NCBI GenBank assembly: GCA_026122225.1
Contig: JANEZZ010002065.1
Location: 930,001-994,000, forward strand
Reading direction: 5' to 3'
DNA from: Heloderma charlesbogerti
Lineage: Eukaryota > Chordata > Lepidosauria > Squamata > Helodermatidae
DNA length: 64,000 bases
Every line of letters begins with the position of its first letter. The stretch's first letter is position 1. A model generated the notes under the pieces. That model was not told the origin of the DNA and ran no database searches. It was given only the letters and a program-made list of their open reading frames with translations. Below, piece after piece: positions 32,926-44,559 of the stretch. The position numbers and the translations under genes are program-made.

Positions 32926-33026
32926 GTTAATCTTAACTATGATTAGTTGAAACAAGCCATCTTTGAACCATGGTTTAAGAAGCTGACTTGTTTCAAGAAA
33001 CCATAGTTAAGATAAACCACAGTTTA
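32926..33026. repeat. Long hairpin, about 38-bp arms
   Basis: The left arm (about 32926-32966) contains GTGGTTAATCTTAACTATG and GTTGAAACAAG. The right arm (about 32984-33024) contains CTTGTTTCAAG and CATAGTTAAGATAAACCAC, in reverse complement order. The spacer is about 18-20 bases. Similar 'aaccatgggtt' palindromes occur at 42190-42390. It is probably the core of a fold-back MITE whose outer ends I cannot fix. Confidence 0.55.
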
Positions 33027-33029
33027 GGG

Positions 33030-34675
33030 TTTCGATGTATTGCTTAACTGTGTTTAATCTAAAACATAAGAGAATGCTTTTGCTCTCTTTCTTGTGGCCA
33101 CACTTCAGGAAGATAGGGGGGTGCACAATGCCTGGCTTGTCCTCACAATGCTAAAGAAGGACTGGGCAGAAGGTAGATCAGAATCTTCTGGTAGATCTCT
33201 CAGTGATTTGCAAGAGTCTCTACCTTGGGTCCCATCAAATGCCCAAACTTGCCATGCTCTGACACTGGCTATGAACGACACACTCACATCTCTAAACAAC
33301 ATGTTCATGCATCTGAGAAACCCAACTTGGCCAGGATTCCAGACACATAAAATGGGTCTTTGAAGGTATGTATACATGTGCACATGTCATTCGCACTCTG
33401 TATTTACTGCAGGAAACACCATTATAACACCAGTGTACACTCAGCTCAGCCAGCATGTTCCCCAGGTAAAGGATAATATTCATTTGTAACTACTAAAACA
33501 TGTGCCACCTCAGCAGAAACCCGTTTCAAGATTTTTCCTGCAATACCATTAAATGTGAAGAGAGAGCTTTTCTTCTTATTATTATTATGAAATCATTGAT
33601 CCCATGGGTCTGGTAGGCCCTGGATGTACCACTGACATTCAGCACATAATGGGGACAGATCTGTTCTTTTCTTCGCATCCTGTACATGCGATGAAAATGT
33701 CCCATTGTGTGCATGAAACATCAGCAAATCGATCCAAATGAGGAGAACAGTTTTGTGGATTGTGGTCCAGATATTAATGCCAATAGTAATAATAATAATC
33801 CTTTGACAAAACTTTGATAACCTATCATGTTATGTTGATGATGAGAGGAAGAAGAGATGGCTCTGTCAGTGGGAGTATAAAGATGTAGGGGAAATGTATG
33901 CATATTGATTGGCTCAGATCCTTTTAAAAGGACATTCAATTTCCCATTTACATTTTATTCATTGTTTATATTTTATTGGGTCATTGCAGTTAAGTGCTAT
34001 TAATGTAATTAGATAATCTTTGGTTAGTTTATGTTCTGCTATGTATCTAGTTTGTCATCTGATGTTTTATTACAGAATTATTTCTTAGTATTTTCAAGAG
34101 TTTTTTAAAAACTTTAAAAGATGCATTCTACACATTGGTTTAACTTGAGAAAGTGAAACCTGTAGTTCTATTCTACATGCGACTCCTGTTGAAATATGCC
34201 AGTTGAAATCCTATGAATTATATTAATAATTGTGAAAATGTGCTGTCGTGCTCAGGCACCATAGACAATTACAAATCACAAGATCTGTAATTGCATTCCA
34301 ACCATTTAGTAATTACCTCAAATAATTACTTGCATTTTTATTTCAAGTAAAATTCTAGAGCAAATAAGCTTATGTACATTTCAGCAAACTTAATGATGAT
34401 ACAGCTTAACATTTCCTATTCAGCAACTTTACAATATCATCTATACCACTTAGAAATGGAATGCCCATTGGAGACTGTATGGTTTCCTCACTCAAAAAAA
34501 GGACACAGTGCTTTTCACAAGATTACTATAAATGTTATGAAATCTCCATTCTTAATCCAACAAGAAAATTCACATGACACAAAGGATCAATGCAAAGTAG
34601 TTCAGAATAGTCATACCATTCAGTGTAGGACTTGAAACAACCCAATCATATCACTGTAACATGATCATATAACCT
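33030..34675. other. No gene; AT-rich unclassified DNA
   Basis: No repeat family is recognisable. Small frames at 33094-33383 on both strands overlap each other and show no domain. Confidence 0.35.
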
Positions 34676-34679
34676 TTTC

Positions 34680-35085
34680 TGTGATAGCTCTTTGTTTATG
34701 GAACACTCTTGAAGGAAGTTTACCTGGAGATGATACTGTCATCATTTTGGCACCAGGAAAAAATGACTTATTTTCCCTGGCATTTGATTTGGACATTAGT
34801 TATGGCCCAATTGTTGTGGGCTGCTTTTGTGCTGTTCGTTCAAGGCAGAGGTGGCGGGCTGGATTTTGTGTACTGTGGATGAACACTTTTCGTATAGTAT
34901 TGTTTTTAGAATATGTTTTATTGTGTATGTTTTTATTTGTCTTATTGTATTGATTATGGTTTATATTTATTTGGGGGGTTTTCTGTTATATTAATTATGG
35001 ATTTCTCTATTTGTGTGGGTAAGTTGCTCCAAGGCTGCTATTTGTAGTGGAAAGCTACACATAAATTAAGTTAATAAATAAAAAA
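34680..35085 (+). mobile_element. Diverged L2-like LINE 3' end
   Basis: A remnant 'ctctttgtttatggaacactcttg' parallels the 'WNTLP' block of L2 ends at 24390. A T-rich UTR and a tail 'aagttgctccaaggctgc..ataaattaagttaataaataaa' follow. Confidence 0.45.
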
Positions 35086-36305
35086 GCAACAACAACAACA
35101 TTTTACCAAAGTAATGTAATTCAAAATCCTTACTAAAGGATTATTTCAGTGTAGTAGCCTAATGAACAGCAAATTGGACCTGAGCACAGGAATGCACATG
35201 GATTCAATTCCTACCTCATTTATAGCTCCTTGCACTGTATCCCAACAGAAAAATTAGAATAATGGCCTATCTCACATATGTGTTACAAGGATGAAAATAA
35301 AAACATGTTATAATTCTCTTGTTTCTAGAGTGTATTAGTATCATTGGCAAGTGGTGAACTAAACCTAAACCATCACAGTGTCTGTCTAATCCTGCCCCAT
35401 GCAGAATATATGAGATTGCCTTCCAAGAAAGGTGAATCTTCTTGTGCTCATTTATGAACAAATTAATAATGCCAGTCTTTCTTTCAAAGTTTCAATCACT
35501 TGGTTTTAACTAGAAGTTCTGTAGAAAAGGATCTCAGTTAAAAGCCTTCCTGAAACATTATCTCTCTCTCCAGTATATCAAGCACTGCAGTATGCTGCCT
35601 CTTCTTTGCTGCTTACACTTTGAGATATGTACGTTACAATGGGCTAAATCCAACGTTACACCAGAGAACATCCGCTTGCACAGTGGGACCTCTCTGCTCC
35701 TCTACAAAATCTGCTCTGGGACATCTCCCAACCCTCTGGAGCAAATTTGCAGGTCATGTGGGAGAGCTGTGGGATAAAAAGAAAATTAGATTTGCCAGTG
35801 GTGTCTATTCCTCCGGCAGAAGGAAATTGTGGGATACAACCCATTGAAAGTGTGGGAACATTTCAACTCATGTTCTCAGTCATTATGAAGCTATTAGTTA
35901 TATGTTACTGTACCTTACATATGAATGCACACGTCAGAAGCATTAAAAAAAATGCAGATCTACTAAATTTCTTGGAAGACAGTCTATTTTCAACCCAAAA
36001 TTAACTATCACTTTGCTAAAAATTGTAGTTCACAGAAAATTAACTGTGATTTCTGGAAGCACTTGTTCCTTGATAATTACAGATTTTTCTAAAATGACTT
36101 CCCAAGGTTGATTGGGTAGATGCTGTATATTTAGTAGGAGAGAAAGTGATTTAATATGTCCAAACATTGACCTTGGGACAATCACAAATATAGCAACAGG
36201 AATAACTCACTTGAGATGGCATTGAAAAGTACATTCAGTATGAAAAAAAAAATGGATGTGTTCTGGTAGATACCAGAATACACTTTCTGTACCAGTTAAA
36301 CATCT
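35086..36305. repeat. No gene; one diverged fold-back unit
   Basis: 35638-35850 has facing ends 'caatgggctaaatccaac' and 'gggatacaacccattg'. The rest is unclassified. Confidence 0.4.
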
Positions 36306-36455
36306 AGGACAGCTCTCCCCAATGTGGAGCCCTCCAGATGGTTTTGGGTTACAACTCCCATCAGCCCCAGCCAACATGACCAATGGGCAGAGATTATGAG
36401 AGTTATAGTCTAAGACATCTGGTGGGCACCATGTTGAGGAAGGCTGATCTAGGCC
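36306..36455. repeat. Palindromic MITE, 'caactccca' family copy 5
   Basis: 'gctctccccaatgtggagccc' to 'gggcaccatgttgaggaagg', with 'ttacaactcccatcagcccc' opposite 'gagagttatagtc'. Confidence 0.65.
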
Positions 36456-37812
36456 ATGAATCCAGCCAGTGTTAAATCCCATTTAATTCATAGGAATTTC
36501 CCACATGTGCTTAACTGTGCCACTGAAATAAGTGGAACGCATGTTATCAATCATGCCTCACTTACTCTGAGCATTACATGACATTTTCATGATACTTGTT
36601 ATAGGAGAAAACAGAAAGTAAAGGGCTTGCGCAAATAGGAGCATCGTCTCTGCTTTATTGGACCGTTGTCATTGTGTCCAATAAATATATCTATATCTCT
36701 TTTGCAACCAGTGACTTACAGAATATGCTTCTGCAAGATCCCCATGTTCTCAGGTCTCCTTTCTGATTTTGGCACTCATGCCTCACAACCATCCCTGTTT
36801 CTAAAATATGTTTCATCTGAAAGATGTATAGGGTTCATCATTTTCTGCATTAAAAACAGTGTCCTCATGTATCATCAAGGGACAAAGCCTTCCACCTTCT
36901 TTAGAGCATTTGTAAACACCGGCACAAAGTAACCCCATTCAAATAGATTGGCTACACACACTTAATATGTGTCTGATGGGCAGCTTATGGATGAACTGAA
37001 TTTAGCTGTCATAGCACCAACATATGCTTGCATCACAAAAGCTAAAGCTGCATCCTATACCTGCCAAGTAGAAGACATCTCTAGCAAAGTTGGTTTTTTG
37101 TTTGTTTTTAAGGGATTTACTACTAGTAAGGAGCAGAGCAGGGGTGTGTTGCTGCACTAGGAAGCCACAAGAGGCTGCTGCTGGACTGCTTTCTATCCCA
37201 GTTGTGTGTTGTATGACTCTGTCTTGCGTATCCCAGTTCTTTTTATGGCATACCCGGGAAGTAGCACAACACCACCAGTGGCTGTAAACTCATAGGATTG
37301 GGCCATGGGGTTCTGCCTGCAACATCCATTTTCCTCACCCACCAGCGGACAGCTTTGACTTTAGACACTTCTATCCCAGTTCTACTGTGGGCGGGTTATT
37401 TACATTTCTATAGGCAAGTACAGGCACAATAAAATGGGCATCAGGAAATATACTACAGAATTCACACCCCACATAGGAAAATATTTCAGTTACATTAGCC
37501 TGTTGTGCTGTTCTTGGATCTCTTCTCTTCCTTACTCATAAAGAACTGTGCACATATAGAGAGACATTTTGGCCATCCTCACAGAGGCTGAGGCACATGG
37601 AACCTGATATTTACACATTATATTCGTCACATATCATTAGTCACATTCACACTTCAAGTTCAACATCCTGTGATGGAAAATCTTCACTGTTTACTGGACA
37701 ATCAAGCAAATCTTGCCATAACTAAAGAATGCTAACAAAAGTCTAAAATTTTATTTACTTTAAGACTTATCTGGATTTCATGAATTGCAAAGAGAATTTA
37801 CCAGATATGTTC
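36456..37812. other. No gene; unclassified DNA
   Basis: No repeat, RNA gene or domain-bearing frame recognised. Confidence 0.35.
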
Positions 37813-37813
37813 A

Positions 37814-38032
37814 TTGGGTTGGATCCAACTTTGCCATTCCACCAGCGGAATGAATACCACTTCCCCATCCTCTCTTCCCCTCCTGCAGAACTCCCTTGCC
37901 CTTCAAATCTGCTTCAGAGGGTTGGGGGTGAGCATATAGAGGTCTGCAGGGAGGCAGAGAGGATGGGGAAGTCCCATTCTACAAGTGGTATCCGTTCCTC
38001 TGGCAGAATGACAAAGATGGATCCAACCCACA
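37814..38032. repeat. Fold-back MITE with GGGTTGGATCCAAC ends
   Basis: 'gggttggatccaactttgcc' faces 'gatggatccaaccc' at the right. Inner arms 'attccaccagcggaatgaatacc' and 'ggtatccgttcctctggcagaat' continue the stem. No coding. Confidence 0.6.
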
Positions 38033-38104
38033 GTTACTAAGTGTGAAAACCAAAGAATGAAAGGGCACAGGTTCTACACTTTTCTTTGCATGCTGTTATA
38101 CAAT

Positions 38105-38400
38105 GAGAGAGAGAGAGAGAGAGAGAGAGGATGGGTTCGCACGATCACGAAAGGAAAAATAAACTACGGTGGCTTATTTTCCCTCCCTGCACATGGGTTT
38201 CAGGCTAGATTGTAAACCACCACAGCCATCCACCTTTGCTGGACTGAAGTGTCAGGACAACCCACGCCTAGCAAGAAAAATTATGCTAAACAGGCAGCTC
38301 GCAACCAGCACACATGGCGAGGGAAAATAAGCCACTGCGGCTTATTTCCCTTCTGTGATCATATGAACCCAGTGAGAGAGAGGGAGAGAGAGGTTCAACA
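38105..38400. repeat. GA microsatellite and fold-back MITE with GGGTTCGCACGATCAC end
   Basis: (ga)n covers 38105-38129. The MITE runs 38132-38372, with 'gggttcgcacgatcacgaa' facing 'ttctgtgatcatatgaaccc', and 'ggtggcttattttccctcc' facing 'gagggaaaataagccac' inside. A second short GA tract follows at 38373-38395. Confidence 0.6.
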
Positions 38401-38667
38401 GGGTCAAAAAGAGCTGAGCTCTCAGCATTCCACCAGAGGGCTGCACTCTACAGAGGTACATATATTGAATCCTGCAGTGCTGATTAATTTGTATGTAGTA
38501 AAGCCTACTCACAATGGCCATGTTAATGGCTCCTCATGGAATAAAAAACATTCCAAAAGAATAAGTTAAATCAGATAAACTGCTGTTTCCCACACACCAG
38601 TGACCGCTTTCATTATCTAAAGACGTAGTGAACACGAACACATAGGCAAATCATTCTGTCAGTAGAC

Positions 38668-38765
38668 TAAGGCTGCAATCCTATACATACTTACCTGGAA
38701 GTAAGTCCCAACTGAACTCATGGGATTTACTTATGAGCAGATGTGCATCGGATTGCACTGTAAGA
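38668..38765. repeat. Palindromic MITE, 'cccattgaa' family, in the MC5R 3' flank
   Basis: 'ctgcaatcctatacatacttac' faces 'gtgcatcggattgcactg', with 'ggaagtaagtcc' and 'gggatttactta' inside. It lies within 50-140 bases downstream of the MC5R stop on the gene's strand, so it may be part of the 3' UTR. Confidence 0.65.
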
Positions 38766-38809
38766 GTTGTTTCTTAGAAGTTCTTCTTTAGTCCAAACAT
38801 ACATGTTTC

Positions 38810-39787
38810 CTAATATTTGCTGGGCAATCCACATGCCATGCTTATGCTATAGCAGCAGATGATCTCCTTAAAAGTCTTCCGCATTTCCTGGCTTCGAAAG
38901 GCATAAATCAAGGGATCAATAACTGAATTGCACATGATGAGGATGAGGTACATGTTGAAGTGGGACATGAAGCAAACACAGTAGAGATTCTGAGGGCAGG
39001 AGATCATCAGGATGAGATGGAGGAAAAATGGAGCCCAGCAAACAATAAAGATGCCCAGCAGCATAGTCAGGGTAATTGCACCTTTCATGCTGGTCCTCTG
39101 ATGAACAGAATTATATCCTGGCAACGCTGCTATCTTCTTGACATGGGTACGAGCCAGAAGGAACATATGTATGTACAGCGAGACCATGAGAAACAACATA
39201 GTGAAGAACATGGTGATGAGACACATGATGACATACTTAGACTCATAATAAAGGATGAAGAGGATTCCACAGCCTGTGCAAAAGGTCCATATGCATGCAA
39301 TGATGAGCCCTGATCTTTTCACAGTCATGATATTGTGATAACGGAGGGCATAAAAGATAGTGACATACCTGTCTACTGCTATAGCTAGCAAACTGCATAT
39401 GGAAGCTACCACAGATATACAGATCATTGAATCAAAAACATTGTCTATGTGACGGACAAAAGCATCTTCAATAATGAGATGCCTGTTATTTAACAAATAT
39501 ATGGTTATGGTCTCCCAGGCATTTGACACACTGACTAGCATGTCAGCGACAGCTAAGCTGCAGACAAAGAAATACATCGGAGAGTGCAAGTTCTTGTTCT
39601 TAATTATGGCACAGATAACTAGGATGTTTTCAAGAAGGCTTACAATGCCAAGTGTGAGGAACACCTCAGCCGCTATGACCACTTGCTCACAAGTTGATGG
39701 ATTAGTCTTGACGGTGGGCACTGTAAGATTGCTCCCAAGAGCAGTCACATTAAGAGCTAGTATGTTGGGTTGAGCAGATGAGTTCAT
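38810..39787 (-). CDS. MC5R: Melanocortin-5 receptor, complete coding region
   Basis: 325 codons, the same length as human MC5R, on one uninterrupted exon. I start at the ATG giving MNSS; the frame is open four codons further upstream but without an ATG. Seven transmembrane helices lie at about 37-62, 70-96, 110-135, 158-180, 185-209, 236-262 and 270-298. Sequons at N2, N13 and N20 precede TM1. Ligand-site acidic residues E92, D115 and D119 are present, as are DRY at 139-141 and the family's DPLIY at 291-295. C311-C312 are candidate palmitoylation sites. The receptor binds alpha-MSH and ACTH and raises cAMP through Gs, with exocrine/skin roles in mammals. All key residues are intact. Confidence 0.97.
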   Translation of the reverse strand: MNSSAQPNILALNVTALGSNLTVPTVKTNPSTCEQVVIAAEVFLTLGIVSLLENILVICAIIKNKNLHSPMYFFVCSLAVADMLVSVSNAWETITIYLLNNRHLIIEDAFVRHIDNVFDSMICISVVASICSLLAIAVDRYVTIFYALRYHNIMTVKRSGLIIACIWTFCTGCGILFILYYESKYVIMCLITMFFTMLFLMVSLYIHMFLLARTHVKKIAALPGYNSVHQRTSMKGAITLTMLLGIFIVCWAPFFLHLILMISCPQNLYCVCFMSHFNMYLILIMCNSVIDPLIYAFRSQEMRKTFKEIICCYSISMACGLPSKY

Positions 39788-40560
39788 CACTGCTGGCAAA
39801 GATGCTCTTTCGAGATGCTCTTTTCAGTCTGGGAGACTTGTTGTAAAACAGTCTTGTAAATGCATTCTCCAGAAAGGTGGAAGATCCTGCTGAACACACA
39901 AAAAGATGACAAAAAGCAGACTAAAGGATGACAGCAGACCCACCAGTTACAATGTAGATTGCTTCCAATGTTATATAAAACAGGGGGAATCAGTGTGATT
40001 TAACACAGAGAAACATCAGAGAAGTGAGGGAGGGGCTGATGAACCTTTCCCTCACCTGCACCCTCAAACAAAAAACACTCTTCCCCCACCTTAGTTATTT
40101 TTCTCCTGACCAATTAATTTTATATATTCTAGGGGACATGAATACTTTTAGTGAGATTGTTTACAACAACAGATAGTATGAGATTGCTGATCATTCAGTC
40201 TCAGCAGCCTTAAAATCCCAGTGAATGCAGCATCTATGAGTAAGATTTCATCAGCTCACCTGACCATGCTTACATAAAAGTTCACATTTCTGCAAGAATT
40301 ACACACTAAGCTTTCGAAGCAAAAGCTTTACAGCTTTCCCTTGATCTTGTTACCTTCTACGTTCACAAGTACTGTGATGCAAACAGCAAATATCAATATA
40401 AATATATTGATATTTAAGGCTCTGTTATATAGCTGTGTGTTCATTTGTTTTAAGTTGTTCACTGACACCATCATGTAAGAGTGCATTATGGTTCGATCCG
40501 TTCTGAATTCTAATCCCACTGTGGATGTTTGAATTCAGACTTCTTTGGCACAGCAGGAGT
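39788..40560 (-). other. MC5R 5' flank / probable 5' UTR region
   Basis: Immediately upstream of the start, the phrase 'aagagcatct' is tandemly repeated (+ strand 39800-39830). An AG-ending T-rich stretch on the minus strand near 39890-39900 could be a splice acceptor for a non-coding 5' exon; that is inference. No TATA box is obvious. Confidence 0.3.
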
Positions 40561-42100
40561 ATCATGAAAAATGTTGCAAGCCATCAAACCCTTCGTGAAA
40601 GGAATACATTTCTATTCTTGGTGTGAACAATGACATTGTATTCAAAGGCTCCTAATATTCCCCAAAGAAAGATTTAATTTGTAATTAAAGAAGAATGGTA
40701 ACTATTTACCTAGTGCTGTTCTTTTGGATCCTATTTCCTTTCAGATCTTGCTCTTGTTCCTCCGGCTGACACAAGTTCCTGGTCCCCTGTCCATCCAGCA
40801 CCAGGCTCCCCTGTTCCTTTGGCAAGCACAGGTGCCATGTCAAAGGAAAAGCAAATATTCACATCCAAAGAAACAAAGCTGCCTTGTGATATAAATTACT
40901 TACGAAACTGCCTTTTTATCATCTCGGAGTTAATGACTTCAATGCTCGGCTTTTGGCTCCTCCTCTACCCCAGTCCTCCCCCCTTCTTTCCACCCAACTT
41001 CTCACTGACTTCCACAGGACTCAAAGACTTGAATTTTTAGCATCACCTGGTGGCTGATATCTGTAATGCCTGTCCTCTGTGAAAGGTGGGAGTTATTTCC
41101 CCATGCACACCATTATTTTTGTGATGCTGCTCTTGGTTAGAAATCATTTTCATGTTGTTCTTAACATCCTTCCTTTTTTAATAGCCATCATACCTAAAAT
41201 ATTACTTAGCATGTTACATATTCTTAAAAGCAACGAGACATTATATGTATTTGTTCTGCAAGGCTTAATTTGAACCAGGATTCACTGAGGCGTATCCTTA
41301 GCACCTGTTTTCAGTGTCAGGAGGGCTCAGTTTTGATGCCTGACATGAAAAAAAAAAGGAGAATGCCTCTGAACATGTACAAACTTTCTTTCCCTCACCA
41401 CTGAGTAACTAGAATCAGCATCAAAGAATCTGGGGTGTGATTTGAGCCTCAATACTTCTCTTTTTACAAATGAAGCCCTGAGGCTGTGGTTTTTTACTAT
41501 TGACTGAAACAGTCTACACCAAAATCATTGTACCTGAACTGATTTTTCTGCAGACTGTCAGCGATACAAATATACAATAATTGAGCTTGATTTGTAAAAA
41601 GAAAAGGACCGCTGGCTTGTCTCACATCCCAGGAATATTGAGCCCAGTTATGCTTTTCATTATTCATGTAGAAATGCTTAATCATAAGTAACATATAGCA
41701 TTATTTATTTCTTTACCTATATTTATGCATCACTTCAATTAAAGAAATTTCTAAGCGATGTACCAAAAAAAGTCTCCTTACAGAGGACAAGATCACCTTC
41801 CCGGGAATGCTGTTGGAAAAAGTATGTTTTTCAGAAGTACCGAAAACTCAGAAGGTTGGCGCCTGCCTAATTTGTAGTAGTAGGGAGTACCAGAGTGTGG
41901 GTGCTATGATACTAAAGGCCCTATTCCAAGCTGGGATGGACTGGATCTCTGAAACTTGGGTAACAACATTTAGCATTGGAGTGATGCTAGTCTGACCTGG
42001 AGTCAGACTAATTCACACAGTTCTTTTGGTGTGGGAAGATGAAAACTGAATCCCCATCGTCATCCACAATCTCCTGGCCTTTCCATATGTCCATAACATG
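40561..42100. other. No gene; unclassified DNA
   Basis: No repeat family or coding sequence recognised. Confidence 0.35.
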
Positions 42101-42420
42101 ACTCAGACCAATGGTCAGACCACTTTCTGAAGAAGGAGGTTTTATGATAAGCCACAACCTGGGCATGTAGAGAAGCAGCAAGCCTGTAGAAACAACCCAT
42201 GAACAACCCACCATTCTGGGTTTGCATGTAATGACAACCCATGGTGTAGACAACATAGAGTTCACAACCTAACAACAAACCATGGGTTCTCTTCATGAGT
42301 TATTTGTGGTTAAGAACCCATAGTTAACCCATCATTCTAGGTTCACACATTATGACAACCCATGATTCAACTAACATAAACCATGATTTACCATTACATA
42401 CGAATGCAGCCATTATCGGC
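42100..42420. repeat. Palindrome-rich repeat with 'aacccatg' units
   Basis: The motif 'aacccatg' or its complement occurs at least six times (about 42197, 42237, 42287, 42326, 42357 and nearby). It is arranged as several short inverted pairs such as 'acaaaccatgggttctc'. Phrases 'ttctgggtttgcatgtaatg' and 'ttctaggttcacacattatg' repeat about 115 bases apart, giving a diverged tandem duplication. Probably a fold-back MITE. Confidence 0.5.
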
Positions 42421-42494
42421 AATACTGTAAGGATGGACAAATAGTCTGATCTGGTTTAATAAGGTTCCTTCCTATGAAGAATGTCCCAAGAAAG

Positions 42495-42775
42495 TGTGCC
42501 CTTTCTTTCTTTTACTGGGGAAAGGGATGTTTTGGACCTTGCACAATCACATACTGCTGACTGAAGGAGGCCTTGCTCTGAGTATTGCTACCATCAGAGG
42601 CAGGTTTGGTTTGGATGGGAGAGAGACTGCTCAGTGGCTGTTTCCAGGCTCTGGAACTCCATGCTGGGGGAGGCTGGGTTGGGCCCCTCTCTGTTGTCCT
42701 TCCATGGGCAAGCAAAGATGTTTTTATTCAGGCAGGCTTCTTTTTCTGCTCTAACTAGGTGTCTAACTCCATTTG
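42495..42775 (+). mobile_element. L2-like LINE 3' fragment
   Basis: 'ctcagtggctgtttccaggctctggaac' and 'caagcaaagatgtttttattcaggcaggc' follow the C-terminal coding and UTR start of L2 ends. Diverged, no intact frame. Confidence 0.45.
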
Positions 42776-43845
42776 ACCGGATGAAGTGGCACATAGGGTT
42801 GCAAACACCTGAGTGCGTGTTATCTTGAGAAGCCTCTGCATTCAAGGCCAGAGCTAGAGTCAGTTAATTGGATTGAATTATCTCAGTTCAATCATCTCAG
42901 ATGCATTCTTGTGGGAACTTTGACCCTCGCTTCCGGGATAGGGAATGCTGCTTCAGCCAGTGTGTGATTGGCTGATTAAGATCTTCCTTGAGCTGTCAGG
43001 GGTGTGAGTATAAAAAGAAGGGGGCTTGGAGCCACCCCTTTGTCTTCATACTTATACTGCAACTTGCCTTCAGGATTGTGAGTCTTTGAAACCCAAATTG
43101 GTCCCTGTCCTATTGGAAGACCCATATTTAGGTAACGTATAGAGCAGCTTAGGTTTTTCTTCTTTAGTTTTGCCTGAAGTATTGTTTCCAAAGGTTACTC
43201 TGATTTGGTATGTATTTTTACCCCCTTTCCACCTTGTTTGATGTAAATAAGCTTAATCTCTACCTTAAGAGCTATGTGTGCTTCCTTCCAAGTAAGCCTT
43301 AGTACTAAATCTGGACCTTTCTGTGGGGTTAACTGCTACTGTTTAAGGTTTCAGAGCTAGGGCTTGAAATAAAGGGTACAGGCTTGACCGCTTATTTCTG
43401 AAGCCCTAGGAGTGTCCTATACGGTCTGAGAGGTCCCTGGCTCAGGCTGAGGTGGATGTAAAAGGGTAGTAGCAGGCTACTTTGGTACTGTTTGTCCCTG
43501 CCTGCACTGCAGGGAGTAAAGGTGACTGCCCTTCCTCCCTTCACACAGGCCTCTGGCATATAAGCTAGTCTGTTGCTGAAGGGGGTTTTAATTGGTGGGT
43601 GCTATTTATTTATTTTATTGTTGTGTTTTTAATTGTATTTTAATGTATTTCTTTTTATGTTATGTCCTAATTAAGATTTTGTTTTTAATCTTTACTTTAT
43701 TGTTGACTGCCTTGAGCACCATTTTTGGGTGGAAAGGCAGGATAAAAATTAAATAAATAAATAACAGATTTCAAGCCCTGCCCCCAGGTTTTTTTCCTTT
43801 TGTATTTTGCTCAATAGGAGAGAGAGTCTATTCCTCCTATTTACT
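42776..43845. mobile_element. Unclassified DNA ending in an L2 tail
   Basis: 43560-43765 is an L2-type 3' tail ('attgttgactgccttgagc', 'ggtggaaaggcaggataaaaatt', then (aaat)n). The 42790-43550 part is unrecognised. Confidence 0.45.
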
Positions 43846-44289
43846 GTAGGAGAGTCAGCATGGTATAGTGGTTAGAGTATTTGACTAGAAGCAGAGAGAC
43901 TCGCGTTCAAATCCCCACTCAGCCATGAAGCTCACTGGGGGCCAATCTGCACTTATGGGTTTTTTTGCTTCCAATGAGGTTTCACCACCCATCTTTCACG
44001 CTATGCAGTACCCACCTCGAATTGGAACTAGAATTTCCCACTTCCGTGCTCCCGCTTTCAGTACTCTGATATCCTGGTATTTGCCCCTAATGTGCTCTGA
44101 TTTTCCACCTTCACTACCATATCTGGTCGTAGTCCCCTTCCCTGCCTGTCCATATACGGCAGTGTTTGTATTTCCCTCCTGTCCAATCACAGCTCTCTAC
44201 GGCCCCATGTCATCTTCCAGCTACTGATTGCATAGCTTCCTCAGCACTCAATGTTTCCTCAGCAACAAGCAAAGGGCTGGATGTGTGCA

Positions 44290-44390
44290 CACTTGTCTGA
44301 TCTCGGAAGCTAAGCAGGGTCGGTCCCGGTCAGTAGTTGGATGGGTGACTGCCTGGGAATCACGCTTCCTGCATTGAGCAGGGGGGTGTT
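44290..44390 (+). repeat. 5S rRNA-like head joined to a CR1-like tail (SINE-like chimera)
   Basis: 44293-44360 matches the 3' half of 5S rRNA, including the internal promoter: 'tctcggaagctaagcagg' (A-box side) and 'gtagttggatgggtgact' (C-box side). It lacks the 5' third and continues, after 'gcctgggaat', into 'cttcctgcattgagcagggg' (44364-44383). That piece equals a segment of the CR1 3' end seen at 17970-17988 and 18273-18292. It is not a functional 5S gene. Confidence 0.6.
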
Positions 44391-44559
44391 CTATCTCTTC
44401 AAATGAGACTAAGTTTTACCCCCTTCTATTCCCCGCTTTGGCTTTTTTTTAAAAAAAATTAAGGCGTTATCTTCGAAGAACCGTGGCTTCTCCGCAATGT
44501 TTTTTTTTTCTAATTCAAGCATGATCTTTGAAGATTTGAAGATTCAAAGATGTGAAGTG

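Noticed and set aside
38960..39773. Open frames on the + strand across MC5R
   Set aside because: They are antisense shadows of the receptor with no domain of their own.
39788..39799. A 329-codon MC5R beginning at TTG upstream of the ATG
   Set aside because: Vertebrate translation starts at ATG; MNSS at 39787 gives exactly 325 residues, the usual MC5R length.
43861..43930. A tRNA gene
   Set aside because: Only A- and B-box-like segments are present, without a convincing cloverleaf; the sequence continues into a SINE body.
44293..44360. A functional 5S rRNA gene
   Set aside because: The 5' third is missing and the 3' end diverges into a LINE-like tail; no pol III terminator follows at the right place.
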